Source: Shouchella shacheensis
GTDB taxonomy: Bacteria; Bacillota; Bacilli; Bacillales; Bacillaceae_D
Reading direction: 5' to 3'
Assembly (NCBI RefSeq): GCF_001484965.1
Contig: NZ_KQ947395.1
Location: 1 to 37,085, forward strand
DNA: 37,085 nt
Below are positions 1 to 7,754 of this stretch, piece after piece; positions within the stretch are counted from its first letter, which is position 1, and every line of letters begins with the position of its first letter. Under the pieces are notes generated by a model that was not told the DNA's origin, searched no databases, and saw nothing but the letters and a program-made list of their open reading frames with translations. The position numbers and the translations under genes were made by a program.

Positions 1-31
1 AATGGTTTAATTAGCTTTCCTCGTTACAGAT

Positions 32-58
32 ACCCGGGAATGCAGGATACATAGTCTG
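32..58 (+). promoter_or_regulatory. Putative sigma-K promoter of the first small gene
   Basis: An AC dinucleotide at 32-33 is followed after 16 bases by CATAGTCTG at 50-58, which is 8 of 9 to the sigma-K -10 consensus CATANNNTA. It lies about 30 bases before the start codon at 90. Late mother-cell expression would fit the surrounding coat genes. This is an inference from pattern only. Confidence 0.4.
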
Positions 59-89
59 TATTAAGTTGTAACAGAAGGGGGGAAGAAAA

Positions 90-347
90 ATGAGTACTAA
101 CCGCCAGAGAAAGTGGATGGATACCGGGACGGATATCGATGTTGAAAACGACATCGTAAACAAGCTAAAAGATAAAAACGTTAATTTCAACCATGCCAAC
201 GTTGAAGACAGTGGAAATTCAGATGTTGAGGTATACGTGGATGGAAAGGCTCTTGCAAAGGCGCGTCAAGAAGACGAAGCCGATGACAGAGACGACAAAG
301 ATGACGACGATAAAAAAAGAAAAAGCAGAAAGAAGAGGATGTATTAA
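90..347 (+). CDS. Small charged protein with SGNSDVEV motif, probably spore-associated
   Basis: An 85-residue protein of unknown family. The start is ATG with a purine-rich ribosome binding site (AAGGGGGGAAG) just upstream. The central SGNSDVEVYVDGKAL segment (about residues 41-55) is also present, as SGNSDVDVTVTIDTTAL, in the minus-strand protein at 589-882, so the two probably belong to one family. The last third is almost entirely Asp, Lys, Arg and Glu and ends in a basic stretch, as in several small coat proteins. There is no signal peptide or membrane segment. A sigma-K-like promoter upstream and cotW/cotX about 4.5 kb away suggest a spore coat or crust role, but the biochemical function is unknown. 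Confidence 0.6.
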   Translation: MSTNRQRKWMDTGTDIDVENDIVNKLKDKNVNFNHANVEDSGNSDVEVYVDGKALAKARQEDEADDRDDKDDDDKKRKSRKKRMY

Positions 348-351
348 AAGG

Positions 352-386
352 GAGGGCTAGTCTTTCTAGCCCTCACTATTTCCTTT
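352..386 (+). terminator. Rho-independent terminator
   Basis: A perfect 9-bp stem, GAGGGCTAG (352-360) with CTAGCCCTC (366-374), has a 5-base loop and is followed by a T-rich tract (TATTTCCTTTT). It directly follows the stop of the small gene at 347. Confidence 0.8.
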
Positions 387-441
387 TACGTGAGACTCTC
401 TCTAACTATCTTGCATAGACTAAACTTTATACTCCTGACAT

Positions 442-472
442 AGGGACTTCGGCAACTCGTAGTCCCTTTTTT
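442..472 (+). terminator. Second hairpin with T-run, no gene directly before it
   Basis: AGGGACT (442-448) pairs with AGTCCCT (461-467) and a run of T follows to 472. It lies 70 bases after a complete terminator, so it could be a back-up or the end of a short untranslated transcript. No reading frame precedes it. Confidence 0.5.
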
Positions 473-542
473 GCTGTGCTGTGTTTAACACAGACCACCG
501 TTTCGAAGTAGGAAGGTAATAATCCATAGAAACTAAAAAATA

Positions 543-580
543 AAAGGCTGACCTTTCCTAAACAGGAGAAGTCAGCCTTT
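543..580 (-). terminator. Terminator of the 589-882 gene, possibly bidirectional
   Basis: AAAGGCTGAC (543-552) pairs with GTCAGCCTTT (571-580). Read on the minus strand it follows the stop codon at 589 by a few bases and runs into a TTTTATTTTTT tract. Confidence 0.8.
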
Positions 581-588
581 ATTTAGGG

Positions 589-882
589 TTAGCTTTCTTT
601 TGCCGTCTCAAATCCTCTTTTGCTGTACTGTCGATCCAGTTCTTGAAGCATCGTTTGATACTGTTCTTCACTTAGGCGACCATCAGCGTATAAATAACAA
701 GCAAAGGCATAGGAAAGAGCCGTCGTATCAATAGTAACGGTTACATCTACATCTGAATTCCCACTCTGACTGACTAGACTTTTCGTGTCCATACGCTTTG
801 GCACCAATTTCATAACATTTGTAGTGTCATTTTCATCTGAGACATATTTCTTTGGAGCTCTTTCATGGTTATAATAGCGCAA
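589..882 (-). CDS. Small protein with SGNSDVDV motif, probably spore-associated
   Basis: A 97-residue protein of unknown family. The start is TTG at 882, chosen because a strong GAGGAGG site lies just upstream. Residues about 40-57 carry SGNSDVDVTVTIDTTAL, shared with the protein at 90-347. The C-terminal half (ALSYAFACYLYADGRLSEEQ) looks like a short helical domain that may be related to short SHOCT-like helical tails, but I cannot name it. A good sigma-K-like promoter lies upstream on the same strand, so late mother-cell expression is likely. It is divergent from the Lsm-like gene at 1076. Function is unknown; a coat or crust component is the best guess from context. Confidence 0.6.
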   Translation of the reverse strand: MRYYNHERAPKKYVSDENDTTNVMKLVPKRMDTKSLVSQSGNSDVDVTVTIDTTALSYAFACYLYADGRLSEEQYQTMLQELDRQYSKRGFETAKES

Positions 883-912
883 TTGCTTCCCTCCTCTTTT
901 GTAAACGTAACT

Positions 913-940
913 TATACTATGTAATGGATATAAGTGCTGT
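913..940 (-). promoter_or_regulatory. Putative sigma-K promoter for the 589-882 gene
   Basis: On the minus strand an AC (positions 940-939) is followed after 17 bases by CATAGTATA (921-913), an exact fit to CATANNNTA with preferred spacing. It lies about 30 bases upstream of the TTG start at 882. Confidence 0.55.
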
Positions 941-1075
941 TTGGACAGTAACCCCGGTTAAGAAGGTTTATTCTTACTTGCTGGATACCAACGCAGCTCA
1001 TGTTTTTAAGAAGAGACTCACTGTAACTTTTCTTTGATTGGGTGAATATCATGGGTGGTGAAAGGGAGTGATACG

Positions 1076-1423
1076 ATGAATCATGAAAGAAAAAACAACC
1101 CTTATCACCAGGGGAACCAGCCATCGATGTATGAGCAATGTCAAAGGCACAAAGATTTCCATGTAGGGATCCAAACCACCGATGGACAGTCGTATGATGG
1201 GATTCTAACTGATTACAATCAAGACCAGCTAACATTGTTGGTTCCAGAAGATGTTGAAGAAGGAGAGCATCGACAATATGGAGGGTATGGGGGATATGAG
1301 AGAAGATATCGTCGCTATCGCCCGCGCTACTTCCCGCTAGCGGCATTGGCGTCACTAGCGTTGTATCCATATTTCTACCCACCCTACTACCCACCGTACC
1401 CGTATCCTTATTATCCGTATTAA
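1076..1423 (+). CDS. Small Lsm/SH3-like protein with Pro/Tyr-rich tail, probable coat protein
   Basis: A 115-residue protein. I use the ATG at 1076 because GGGAGTG sits at the right distance; an in-frame GTG at 1055 overlaps that site. Residues about 20-60 (HKDFHVGIQTTDGQSYDGIL, then DQLTLLVPE) have the pattern of a small five-strand Lsm/SH3-like barrel: conserved glycine, a ligand-loop-like stretch, alternating hydrophobics. Next comes a Gly/Tyr/Arg-rich linker, a short hydrophobic stretch (FPLAALASLALYPYF) and a tail of repeated Pro-Tyr. Bacillus spores contain similar barrel-plus-Gly/Tyr-rich small proteins. The tail could be cross-linked through tyrosines. Family membership is judged by eye only; RNA binding is not implied. 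Confidence 0.6.
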   Translation: MNHERKNNPYHQGNQPSMYEQCQRHKDFHVGIQTTDGQSYDGILTDYNQDQLTLLVPEDVEEGEHRQYGGYGGYERRYRRYRPRYFPLAALASLALYPYFYPPYYPPYPYPYYPY

Positions 1424-1443
1424 GGTGCGTTCTAGCAAACGCA

Positions 1444-1494
1444 ATACACCAATCTCTGAGATGTTTACACCGAGAGATTGGTGTATTTTTTTAT
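1444..1494 (+). terminator. Strong rho-independent terminator
   Basis: ATACACCAATCTCT (1444-1457) pairs perfectly over 14 bp with AGAGATTGGTGTAT (1473-1486) and is followed by a T-run. It ends the Lsm-like gene. Confidence 0.9.
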
Positions 1495-1752
1495 TTTTCA
1501 CTAAACATTTTGTCTGAATTAAATAACTTGGCTTAACGCCATACTGCTGAAAAGGGCATCGGTTTATTTTAACAACAATGAGAAACTCAAACAAAATGAT
1601 ACTGGGGCTGACGGTTCCCTGTGCTAGTAGATAAAAATTGGAACTGTTGTCTAGTTAGTGCAGTTCAATGCATGCACACGATAATAAACTGAAAATACTT
1701 AATTTTTCAGATGTAATTACAGTGCCTTTGTTTCCTTGTTAATGTTTTAAAA
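1495..1752. other. Intergenic stretch with no recognisable gene
   Basis: About 260 AT-rich bases lie between the terminators of two convergent genes. I see no reading frame with a credible ribosome binding site, no repeat and no RNA gene here. Confidence 0.5.
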
Positions 1753-1780
1753 ATGCAACCGCAAAAAGTTGCGGTTGCAT
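1753..1780 (-). terminator. Terminator of the aprX-like gene
   Basis: ATGCAACCGCAA (1753-1764) pairs with TTGCGGTTGCAT (1769-1780), a 12-bp stem with a 4-base loop. On the minus strand it is followed by TTTTTAAAAC, shortly after the protease stop codon. Confidence 0.85.
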
Positions 1781-1785
1781 GCACC

Positions 1786-3087
1786 CTATTGAAATAAATG
1801 GTCAACGTTCAGATACCCTTGCCCCTGTACATTCTCCGGTTGACCGATATCCTCACAGGCTGCGAGCAAGCGTCCCTTGATTTCATCCGGTGTTAATGAT
1901 GGGTCATCTTGAATCACCAAGGCGACGACGCCAGCACAAATCGGTGTAGCCATTGACGTCCCAGAAAGGGAAATGTAGCGATCACCCACACGGCTGTTTT
2001 TCGCGGTTTTGTCGGTAAACGAGCCATTCGTTCGCCATGAAACAATGTCGACACCTGGTGTCACCAAATCAGGTTTTGTGAGACCGTCCATCGTTGGACC
2101 ACGGCTGGAGAACTCAGCGACGGTATCATCGGATCGGTCAGGGGTATTCGTATTGTCGACGGCCCCGACCGTAATGATTTTCGGGCTAGTACCTGGACTT
2201 GCGATCGTGTTGCCATCAGGCCCCTCGTTACCAGCAGCCGCGCAAACGACCATACCGGCATCCCAGGCTCTTTCAACAATTTGTACCATCAGGTCATCCT
2301 CGGCAGGCTCCGTTTCTGAACTCCCGAGTGATAAGGAAATAATATTAATGCCATGTTCCTCCTGATGATCGATACACCACTGTACGCCCTCAATGATATT
2401 CGATAGAGAACCTGCTCCCATCTTATCTAACACTTTGACACCAACAAGATTGGCTTCCGGTGCAGGGCCTTGATAGAGGCCATCTGAGGCATAGCCATTG
2501 CTGGCGGCATCGCCCGCGCAATGCGTGCCGTGACCGTTATCATCATAAGCATCCGTTCTACCTGAGATCACATCATGGAAAGCGACAAGCCGGTTGGTTG
2601 GATTTTCTAAATCGGGGTGGTTGGCAATGCCTGTATCCACAATGGCAATCGTTGTCCCACTCCCTGTCAACCCAGCCTGGTTGTATGAAGTGACATTGAT
2701 GCTTTCACGGGCTGTATCGAGAAACGCTTCTACTCTTCGGTCATCGTAAATCTTTCGAATTGGAACATCGCTGTTTAATAGTCGTTTCATCATGTGACCG
2801 GTCATGGTTACGGAACAACAACCAATGCTGGGAAACTCTTTATGAAACGAACAACGAAAGGTGCCTGTGGCCAACTGATGCAACCGAGGCATATCGCTCG
2901 TATAGTGCTCATCAAATTGGACAACGACGCGGTGTCGCTTAAAGCGCATGAGCAGTGTTTCCATCAAATTATGCATAAAACACGGCATACGGCGAAACGG
3001 TTGATAGCTTTTGACGATCTTTCGGCGTAGAGATTTGTCAAATTTTCGTCCCCTCTTCCGAGCGAGTTGAATCATAGAAAAGTGCAT
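1786..3087 (-). CDS. aprX: AprX-type subtilisin-like serine protease
   Basis: A 433-residue S8 family protease, close in length to the Bacillus subtilis AprX. The catalytic triad is intact: Asp151 in IAIVDTGI, His186 in DNGHGTHCAGD and Ser378 in LSGTSMATPICAG, with oxyanion Asn287 in AAAGNEGP. The roughly 120-residue N-terminal part with CCSVT (about residues 90-94) and the KIYDDRRVEAFLDTA transition resembles the AprX pro-region. There is no classical signal peptide, as expected for this largely cytosolic, stationary-phase protease. The first ATG is used, with a GGGGG-containing site about 12 bases upstream. It diverges from the cell-wall hydrolase gene, with about 320 bases of promoter region shared. 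Confidence 0.92.
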   Translation of the reverse strand: MHFSMIQLARKRGRKFDKSLRRKIVKSYQPFRRMPCFMHNLMETLLMRFKRHRVVVQFDEHYTSDMPRLHQLATGTFRCSFHKEFPSIGCCSVTMTGHMMKRLLNSDVPIRKIYDDRRVEAFLDTARESINVTSYNQAGLTGSGTTIAIVDTGIANHPDLENPTNRLVAFHDVISGRTDAYDDNGHGTHCAGDAASNGYASDGLYQGPAPEANLVGVKVLDKMGAGSLSNIIEGVQWCIDHQEEHGINIISLSLGSSETEPAEDDLMVQIVERAWDAGMVVCAAAGNEGPDGNTIASPGTSPKIITVGAVDNTNTPDRSDDTVAEFSSRGPTMDGLTKPDLVTPGVDIVSWRTNGSFTDKTAKNSRVGDRYISLSGTSMATPICAGVVALVIQDDPSLTPDEIKGRLLAACEDIGQPENVQGQGYLNVDHLFQ

Positions 3088-3284
3088 TTTTTTCTTTTCC
3101 CCCTATTTTTAAGATTGCTGTATCCTATGACAACCATTGATAGAGTGAAAAGACTTTCACCTATTATTTATAAAATTAGTAGAATGCCCTAACGAGTCTA
3201 AGGCCTAACACAACAGGGTAGCGGGAGCATTCGTCTAAATTTACCAGTAATAGACTTTAGAACAAGCGAACGTATTCGGAGGAC

Positions 3285-3293
3285 CATAGATTA
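3285..3293 (+). promoter_or_regulatory. Possible sigma-K -10 element before the cell-wall hydrolase
   Basis: CATAGATTA matches CATANNNTA, but no AC lies at the preferred 16-17 base spacing (nearest at 13 and 21). The B. subtilis homologue cwlC is sigma-K dependent, which makes the site plausible. It is 117 bases before the start codon. Confidence 0.25.
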
Positions 3294-3409
3294 GCTAGCA
3301 GATAAGAAAAAAGGGGGGACAATATAACAAAAATTGGAACTTAAAAATGCATAGAAACGTTTTTGAGGAAAAAATGATGGTTCTAAAATAAATTCGAAGG
3401 AGTGATCGT

Positions 3410-4741
3410 ATGAAACTATATTTGGACCCAGGACATGGGGGAAGAGATCCGGGTGCGACAGGAAATGGGTTGCAGGAAAAGAATATCGCGCTCGACATTG
3501 CGTTACGCATTCGTACTATTTTAGCGAACGACTATAACAATGTAGAAGTAACCATGAGTCGAACGACAGACCGGTTTGTGAGTTTAAGCGCGAGAACCAA
3601 CGAAGCGAACGCATGGGGAGCGGATTATTTTTTGTCCATCCATTGCAATGCGTTTAATGGCTCTGCGCGTGGATATGAAGACTTTATCCACAGTAGTCTC
3701 TCTGATACCTCACAAACAGCAAGGTATCAAGCCACTATCCATTCTGAGGTGCTTAAACAAAATAACCTTCCTGACAGAGGGCGAAAAAAGGCCAACTTTC
3801 ACGTTTTACGCGAAACCGTGATGTCAGCTCTATTAACAGAGAATGGGTTTATTGATAACAATACGGATGCTGCTCTAATGAGAGAGGCATCCTGGAGGCA
3901 AGCAGTGGCCCAGGGGCATGTCAATGGGTTGGAGGCGGCCTTTGGTCTTGAGCGTAAAGAATCGTCCGGAACTCTTTATCGAGTCATCGCCGGGTCCTTT
4001 AAGGAGAAAGGAAATGCTGAAAAGCGGGTCGAAAATCTACAGTCCAATGGAATTGATGCTTTTGTTAGTTCTACGCAAATATCAGGAGAATTATGGTATC
4101 GAGTGCAGGCAGGGGCTTTCCGGAATCGACAAAACGCTCAGCAGAGGGTGTCGGAAATAAAGGAAGCTGGGATTGAAGATGTATTTATTATTGAGCAGAA
4201 CATCGCCGCCACTGCTGTATCGGACTATATGATTTTAGGCCCTTCCCGGTTATCTCCAGAACAAATGGATCGTTATGCGCGAAGCATTCATCCTGATGCC
4301 CCTTTACTGGGAAGCTATTATCTAAGGTTTGGGGAGTATTACGGAATTAGGGGAGATGTAGCTTTCGCACAGGCCTTGCATGAAACGGACTATTTCCGTT
4401 TTACTGGCGTGGTCCAACCGGATCAAAACAACTACGCAGGAATTGGCGCCACAGGGCCCGATAATCCTGGTGCGAGTTTCTATACCCCTAGGGACGGGGT
4501 GCTTGCACACTTGCAGCATTTATTTGCTTACGCTTCCTCAGAACCCTTGCCCGAAAAATACCCGTTGGTGGACCCACGTTTTGATCTCGTCCAGCGAGGA
4601 AGTGCACCAACATGGGTCGCTTTAAACGGCAAGTGGGCGGTTCCGGGAGATCGTTACGGGCAATTGATTTTAGCTCTATATGAACGAATGGTCGAAGCTT
4701 CAATCAATGAACTGGGAGCACTATTGCAGGAACTTCAATAG
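3410..4741 (+). CDS. CwlC-like N-acetylmuramoyl-L-alanine amidase fused to SPOR repeats and a glucosaminidase domain
   Basis: A 443-residue peptidoglycan hydrolase. Residues 1-175 form an Amidase_3 domain with zinc ligands His9 (DPGHGG), Glu23 (LQEKN) and His78 (SIHCNAF) and catalytic Glu144 (LLTENGF). This part closely resembles B. subtilis CwlC, used for mother-cell lysis. Two SPOR-like repeats follow at about 189-225 (LYRVIAGSFKEKGNAEKRV) and 228-264 (LWYRVQAGAFRNRQNAQQRV). Residues about 275-430 resemble a glucosaminidase domain (AFAQALHETDYFRF, NNYAGIGATG). CwlC itself ends after the SPOR region, so the extra domain suggests a bifunctional enzyme. There is no signal peptide, as in CwlC. 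The ribosome binding site is GGAGTGA. Confidence 0.88.
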   Translation: MKLYLDPGHGGRDPGATGNGLQEKNIALDIALRIRTILANDYNNVEVTMSRTTDRFVSLSARTNEANAWGADYFLSIHCNAFNGSARGYEDFIHSSLSDTSQTARYQATIHSEVLKQNNLPDRGRKKANFHVLRETVMSALLTENGFIDNNTDAALMREASWRQAVAQGHVNGLEAAFGLERKESSGTLYRVIAGSFKEKGNAEKRVENLQSNGIDAFVSSTQISGELWYRVQAGAFRNRQNAQQRVSEIKEAGIEDVFIIEQNIAATAVSDYMILGPSRLSPEQMDRYARSIHPDAPLLGSYYLRFGEYYGIRGDVAFAQALHETDYFRFTGVVQPDQNNYAGIGATGPDNPGASFYTPRDGVLAHLQHLFAYASSEPLPEKYPLVDPRFDLVQRGSAPTWVALNGKWAVPGDRYGQLILALYERMVEASINELGALLQELQ

Positions 4742-4769
4742 TAAAGAGTAAGTTGACTTTCAAATCAAA

Positions 4770-4820
4770 GAGCAGAATCTTTCCGTCAGTTTCCTGACCT
4801 TAAGGAAGGGTTCTGCTTTT
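4770..4820 (+). terminator. Terminator of the cell-wall hydrolase gene
   Basis: AGCAGAATCTTTCC and GGAAGGGTTCTGCT pair with two mismatches around a loop that can itself fold (GTCAG...CTGAC). TTTTCG follows. Confidence 0.7.
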
Positions 4821-4854
4821 CGTATACATACTATTTCTCCGCGTTTGCCTTAAC

Positions 4855-4882
4855 ACTTAAGACAAGCTAAACCCATATTGTA
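4855..4882 (+). promoter_or_regulatory. Putative sigma-K promoter of cotW-cotX
   Basis: AC at 4855-4856, a 17-base spacer, then CATATTGTA at 4874-4882, an exact match to CATANNNTA. It starts about 40 bases before cotW. The B. subtilis cotVWX and cotX genes are read by sigma-K with GerE, which supports the call. Confidence 0.6.
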
Positions 4883-4920
4883 TTAGTGTCTTGCCACATA
4901 AAATAGAAGGAGGAGAAAGA

Positions 4921-5187
4921 ATGAACAATGCTCACCAGCAACTTATAGAGGTCGTCGTACGGAGAATTTTGCAAAAACACAACGTCTCTAAGCCTAATGA
5001 TTTATCAGACGCTGATAAAGAAAGCATTAGAAACGCTGTAACGAGCCTACAATCAGACGTTGAAGGGTTTTTGCAGAAACAAGAATCCAAAGACCAATCA
5101 GAGAATACATCAGAACAGGCGTCTAAAAAGAATGATCGTCTGAAGAAAAAGTCCAACAAGAAAAGAGATGAAGAGGAGAAGTCCTAA
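4921..5187 (+). CDS. cotW: CotW-like spore coat protein
   Basis: An 88-residue hydrophilic protein. The start is the ATG at 4921 behind AAGGAGGAG; an in-frame upstream start at 4891 would contain the ribosome binding site. The pattern ILQKHNV ... LSDADKESIRNAVTSLQSDVEGFLQ matches the conserved part of B. subtilis CotW (ILxKHGV, a helix, then a short lysine-rich tail). CotW is an insoluble-fraction protein of the outermost coat or crust. It is immediately followed by cotX, the usual arrangement, although cotV, cotY and cotZ are not in this window. The assignment rests on short-sequence resemblance plus synteny. Confidence 0.75.
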   Translation: MNNAHQQLIEVVVRRILQKHNVSKPNDLSDADKESIRNAVTSLQSDVEGFLQKQESKDQSENTSEQASKKNDRLKKKSNKKRDEEEKS

Positions 5188-5254
5188 TCAAATGTATTGT
5201 CGATTTAGGCTTGTGTCCCTGAGTAAAACGCACAAGCAAAGCTTTAAAAGGAAA

Positions 5255-5263
5255 CATATCTTA
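5255..5263 (+). promoter_or_regulatory. Possible extra sigma-K -10 element before cotX
   Basis: CATATCTTA matches CATANNNTA 34 bases before the cotX start. No AC is seen at the preferred distance, so it is weaker than the cotW promoter; cotX could also be read from that one. Confidence 0.3.
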
Positions 5264-5296
5264 AATTAGATTCTATTCAAGGAGGGGAAAGAAGAA

Positions 5297-5842
5297 ATGA
5301 GCAAAGAGCAGTACACCAGATTTTTAGATAAGCCAAGGTTCAAGTACTCTGAATGTAAGCAACCGGACTGCCATTACCAGGACTGTGATGGAGGTTGTTC
5401 GTACAAAAAGAAAGATGATTATAAGTGGTCTGCTTTAGACCATTACGGTTGTCACCCCATGGACGACGATAGCAATATAGACCAGAATGCAACTCAAGCG
5501 AAGAAAGAAGTTCAAGTATCGGAAGAACTTATTTTCATTAAAGACTCTTGCAAAGTGGATGTAGAAACTACTGATACAAAAGCAGCTGTAGGGATACAGG
5601 TCGCGATCCAAGCTGCCATTGCATTAATCATCCAGATCTCTATTGCTGGCAGTGATGATGTTGACGAAATCACACAAGAGATTCTTCAGAGCTCTAAGAT
5701 TAAACAAATTACTCGCCAAAAAACGATTATTGAGAACTCTAAAGATGTTTCTGTTCAAACAACAGACACTCAAGTGGCGATTAATCTCCAAATTCAGATC
5801 GCCATTCTGCTGGCTCTAATCGTAGAACTGGATATTCTGTAA
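5297..5842 (+). CDS. cotX: CotX-family spore coat/crust protein
   Basis: A 181-residue protein with two copies of the spore coat X/V domain. The first (about residues 73-125) reads SEELIFIKDSCKVDVETTDTKAAVGIQ and the second (about 137-181) IIENSKDVSVQTTDTQVAINLQ. The repeated TTDTxxAVxxQ followed by a hydrophobic AIQAAIALII-type stretch is diagnostic. The N-terminal part is Cys-rich (YSECKQPDCHYQDCDGGC), as in CotX, where it helps form the insoluble crust layer. The ribosome binding site AAGGAGGGG is strong. It follows cotW by 109 bases and is followed by a terminator, so cotW-cotX is a compact late mother-cell unit next to glycan genes. Confidence 0.92.
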   Translation: MSKEQYTRFLDKPRFKYSECKQPDCHYQDCDGGCSYKKKDDYKWSALDHYGCHPMDDDSNIDQNATQAKKEVQVSEELIFIKDSCKVDVETTDTKAAVGIQVAIQAAIALIIQISIAGSDDVDEITQEILQSSKIKQITRQKTIIENSKDVSVQTTDTQVAINLQIQIAILLALIVELDIL

Positions 5843-5849
5843 ATACAAG

Positions 5850-5884
5850 AAAGGAGAGGGTCGTGCAGACTTTCTCCTTTTTTG
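5850..5884 (+). terminator. Terminator of cotX
   Basis: AAAGGAGA (5850-5857) pairs with TCTCCTTT (5873-5880), followed by more T residues, eight bases after the stop codon. Confidence 0.7.
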
Positions 5885-5935
5885 TCTAGCTCCGTGTTTC
5901 TGGGCAATCCGCCTTCGCATTTCGGTTCCCTTTTA
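5884..5935 (+). repeat. Fragment of a dispersed intergenic repeat
   Basis: GTCTAGCTCCGTG begins right after the cotX terminator. The same GTCTAGCTCC head recurs at 28399 and 28521 and in altered form near 18001. Only the head is shared here, so it is probably a decayed copy. Confidence 0.4.
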
Positions 5936-6024
5936 CCATTTAAATGCGACAACTTTTATTTACGACAAAGATAGCCCAATTGCTGTTGATCCAAGTCCTA
6001 AAAATCATAATTCGTTATGGCAAA

Positions 6025-6033
6025 CATAAATTA
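6025..6033 (+). promoter_or_regulatory. Possible sigma-K -10 element before the glycan genes
   Basis: CATAAATTA fits CATANNNTA about 42 bases before the GTG at 6075. No AC is found at the usual spacing, so confidence is low. Confidence 0.25.
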
Positions 6034-6074
6034 AAAAGAAGGCAGAAGTTTTAAAAAGGGAGAGAGGTGAATTT

Positions 6075-6992
6075 GTGATTAAATTATTGTTTATCGCTAA
6101 AGATACTTCTCAATTTATAGATAGAAATTTCTCCTTTCTTGAAAAAGAACTCGCAAAAATCACCCATTTAACTGTATGGAGAAAGCCTGGCCACATTCAG
6201 TACATATTGAATCATCTTCCCGACCGCCCTGACTTTATTTTATTGCTTAATGATATTGGGGAAAAAATGTATCCAGTGGTTAAAGGGTTGTCCACTGTTG
6301 ATATTCCATCAGGGCTATTTGTAAATGATATTCATAGATTTAAAACCTTGCGCAGGAATTACATTAAAAAAAATAACATCCAGCATATTTTTACGGTTGC
6401 GAGAGGTAAGTTTTTAGAAATATACCCGGAATATCAGCAAAAAATGGAGTGGTCCCCTCATTTTGTTCATACAGAAATGTTTAAGGATTACGGGTTTAAA
6501 AAAGCGATTGATCAATTAATGATGGGAGCAGTGAATGATTATTATCCATTGAGGCAAAAAGTGCTCCACTCATACAAAGGCGATAAAAGTTTTGTCTATC
6601 ATCATCATCCAGGTTACCGAAATTATAAGGCGGAGGAGGAAAGCCATCATTTTATCGCTGAACGATATGCTCAAGAAATTAATAAAGCAAAAATATTTTT
6701 TACCTGCCCCTCTATTTTCAATTACCCGGTAAAAAAATACTTCGAAGTGCTTGCATGCAATTCTCTTCTATTTGCTCCAACGTTTAAAGAACTAGAGGAC
6801 CTTGGTTTCCGCCCTGGAACCCATTTTATTTCAATTGATGCACATAATTATAGAGAAAAAGCTGCGTACTATTTAGAACATGACGCTGAAAGAGAAAGAA
6901 TTTCCGAACAAGGATACAATTTTGTCCATCAAAAGCACTCGACAGAAGTTAGAGCTAAACAATTGTTACATAAAATTAAAAATAGACTCTAG
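6075..6992 (+). CDS. CgeB-like glycosyltransferase
   Basis: A 305-residue protein starting at GTG 6075 with GGGAGAGAGGTG in front. The C-terminal third has the pattern of the family 1 glycosyltransferase domain found in spore maturation protein CgeB: a Pro-Val-Lys-Lys-Tyr-Phe-Glu-Val-Leu-Ala-Cys stretch (about residues 217-227), then PTFKELEDLGF, and the terminal YYLEHDAERERISEQGY helix followed by HS. The N-terminal half is a poorly conserved Rossmann-like lobe. CgeB-type enzymes glycosylate the outer spore surface. It starts a cluster running into the acetyltransferase gene 15 bases downstream. The sugar donor cannot be read from the sequence. Confidence 0.75.
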   Translation: MIKLLFIAKDTSQFIDRNFSFLEKELAKITHLTVWRKPGHIQYILNHLPDRPDFILLLNDIGEKMYPVVKGLSTVDIPSGLFVNDIHRFKTLRRNYIKKNNIQHIFTVARGKFLEIYPEYQQKMEWSPHFVHTEMFKDYGFKKAIDQLMMGAVNDYYPLRQKVLHSYKGDKSFVYHHHPGYRNYKAEEESHHFIAERYAQEINKAKIFFTCPSIFNYPVKKYFEVLACNSLLFAPTFKELEDLGFRPGTHFISIDAHNYREKAAYYLEHDAERERISEQGYNFVHQKHSTEVRAKQLLHKIKNRL

Positions 6993-7007
6993 AAATGAGG
7001 TTGTAAA

Positions 7008-7694
7008 ATGAGCAAGTTACCAGCGAGCATTAAAATCGGGCATCATGTAGTGATCGAAAATGAAGTTGTCATTGGTGAGAATGTAGTGATTGGCGATCAT
7101 ACCGTTATCATGAACGGAACTCAACTAGGGGACAATGTAGAAATTGGTGCCAACTGTGTATTAGGAATACAACCCGGCGGTAATAACAGAATGCGCAAAA
7201 CTCAAAACGGGGCTCATAAACTCATTATCGGCAGCGGAACGAAAATTGGCCACTTGGTTTCCATTTACTCAGGCACTGTACTGTCCGATAAGGCCTTCGT
7301 AGGAGACCATGCCAGCATTCGAGAGAACGTGTCGATTGGCAGAGAGACCGTTGTGGGAAGAGCAGCTATAGTGGAACTCAACACAACCATTGGGGATAAC
7401 TGTACGATACAAACGCTCGCTTATATTACTGGAGATACGGTTTTAGAAGATCGTGTATTTATTGGTCCTTGTGTGTCCATGTCGAATGACAAATACATGG
7501 GTGCCAAAGAATATACCTTGAAGGGACCGCATATAAAGGAAGATGCAAAAATCGGAAACAACGCTTCTCTGTTACCTGGAGTCACAGTCGGTGAAAAAAC
7601 GATTGTTGGAGCGGGGGCTGTTGTAACCAAGGATACTGGGGACCAAAAAGTGGTTGCCGGTGTTCCTGCTCGGAGAATAAGAAGTTATTATTAA
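7008..7694 (+). CDS. Hexapeptide-repeat N-acetyltransferase, WbpD-like
   Basis: A 228-residue left-handed beta-helix protein made of repeated [LIV]GxxxxI units (VVIGENVVIGDHTVI, IGSGTKIGH, SIGRETVVG, KIGNNASLLPGVTVG). The segment VFIGPCVSMSND followed by a less repetitive loop and GPHIKEDAKIG resembles the active-site region of WbpD/WlbB-type enzymes, which acetylate the 3-amino group of UDP-GlcNAc3NA uronic acid using acetyl-CoA. It is longer than WbpD (about 190 residues), with extra N-terminal coils. Aminotransferase, dehydrogenase, oxidoreductase and epimerase partners all lie within 10 kb. Other nucleotide-sugar or serine acetyltransferases share the fold, so the substrate is inferred from context. 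Confidence 0.75.
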   Translation: MSKLPASIKIGHHVVIENEVVIGENVVIGDHTVIMNGTQLGDNVEIGANCVLGIQPGGNNRMRKTQNGAHKLIIGSGTKIGHLVSIYSGTVLSDKAFVGDHASIRENVSIGRETVVGRAAIVELNTTIGDNCTIQTLAYITGDTVLEDRVFIGPCVSMSNDKYMGAKEYTLKGPHIKEDAKIGNNASLLPGVTVGEKTIVGAGAVVTKDTGDQKVVAGVPARRIRSYY

Positions 7695-7754
7695 TATTCA
7701 TCTACAAATCCTTTTGTCCATGATAGACATAAAACACATGAGAGGAGAGAAAAA

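Noticed and set aside
479-493. CTGTGTTTAACACAG palindrome as an operator
   Set aside because: It is a perfect small palindrome but lies between terminators with no promoter or gene start beside it, and matches no operator I recognise.
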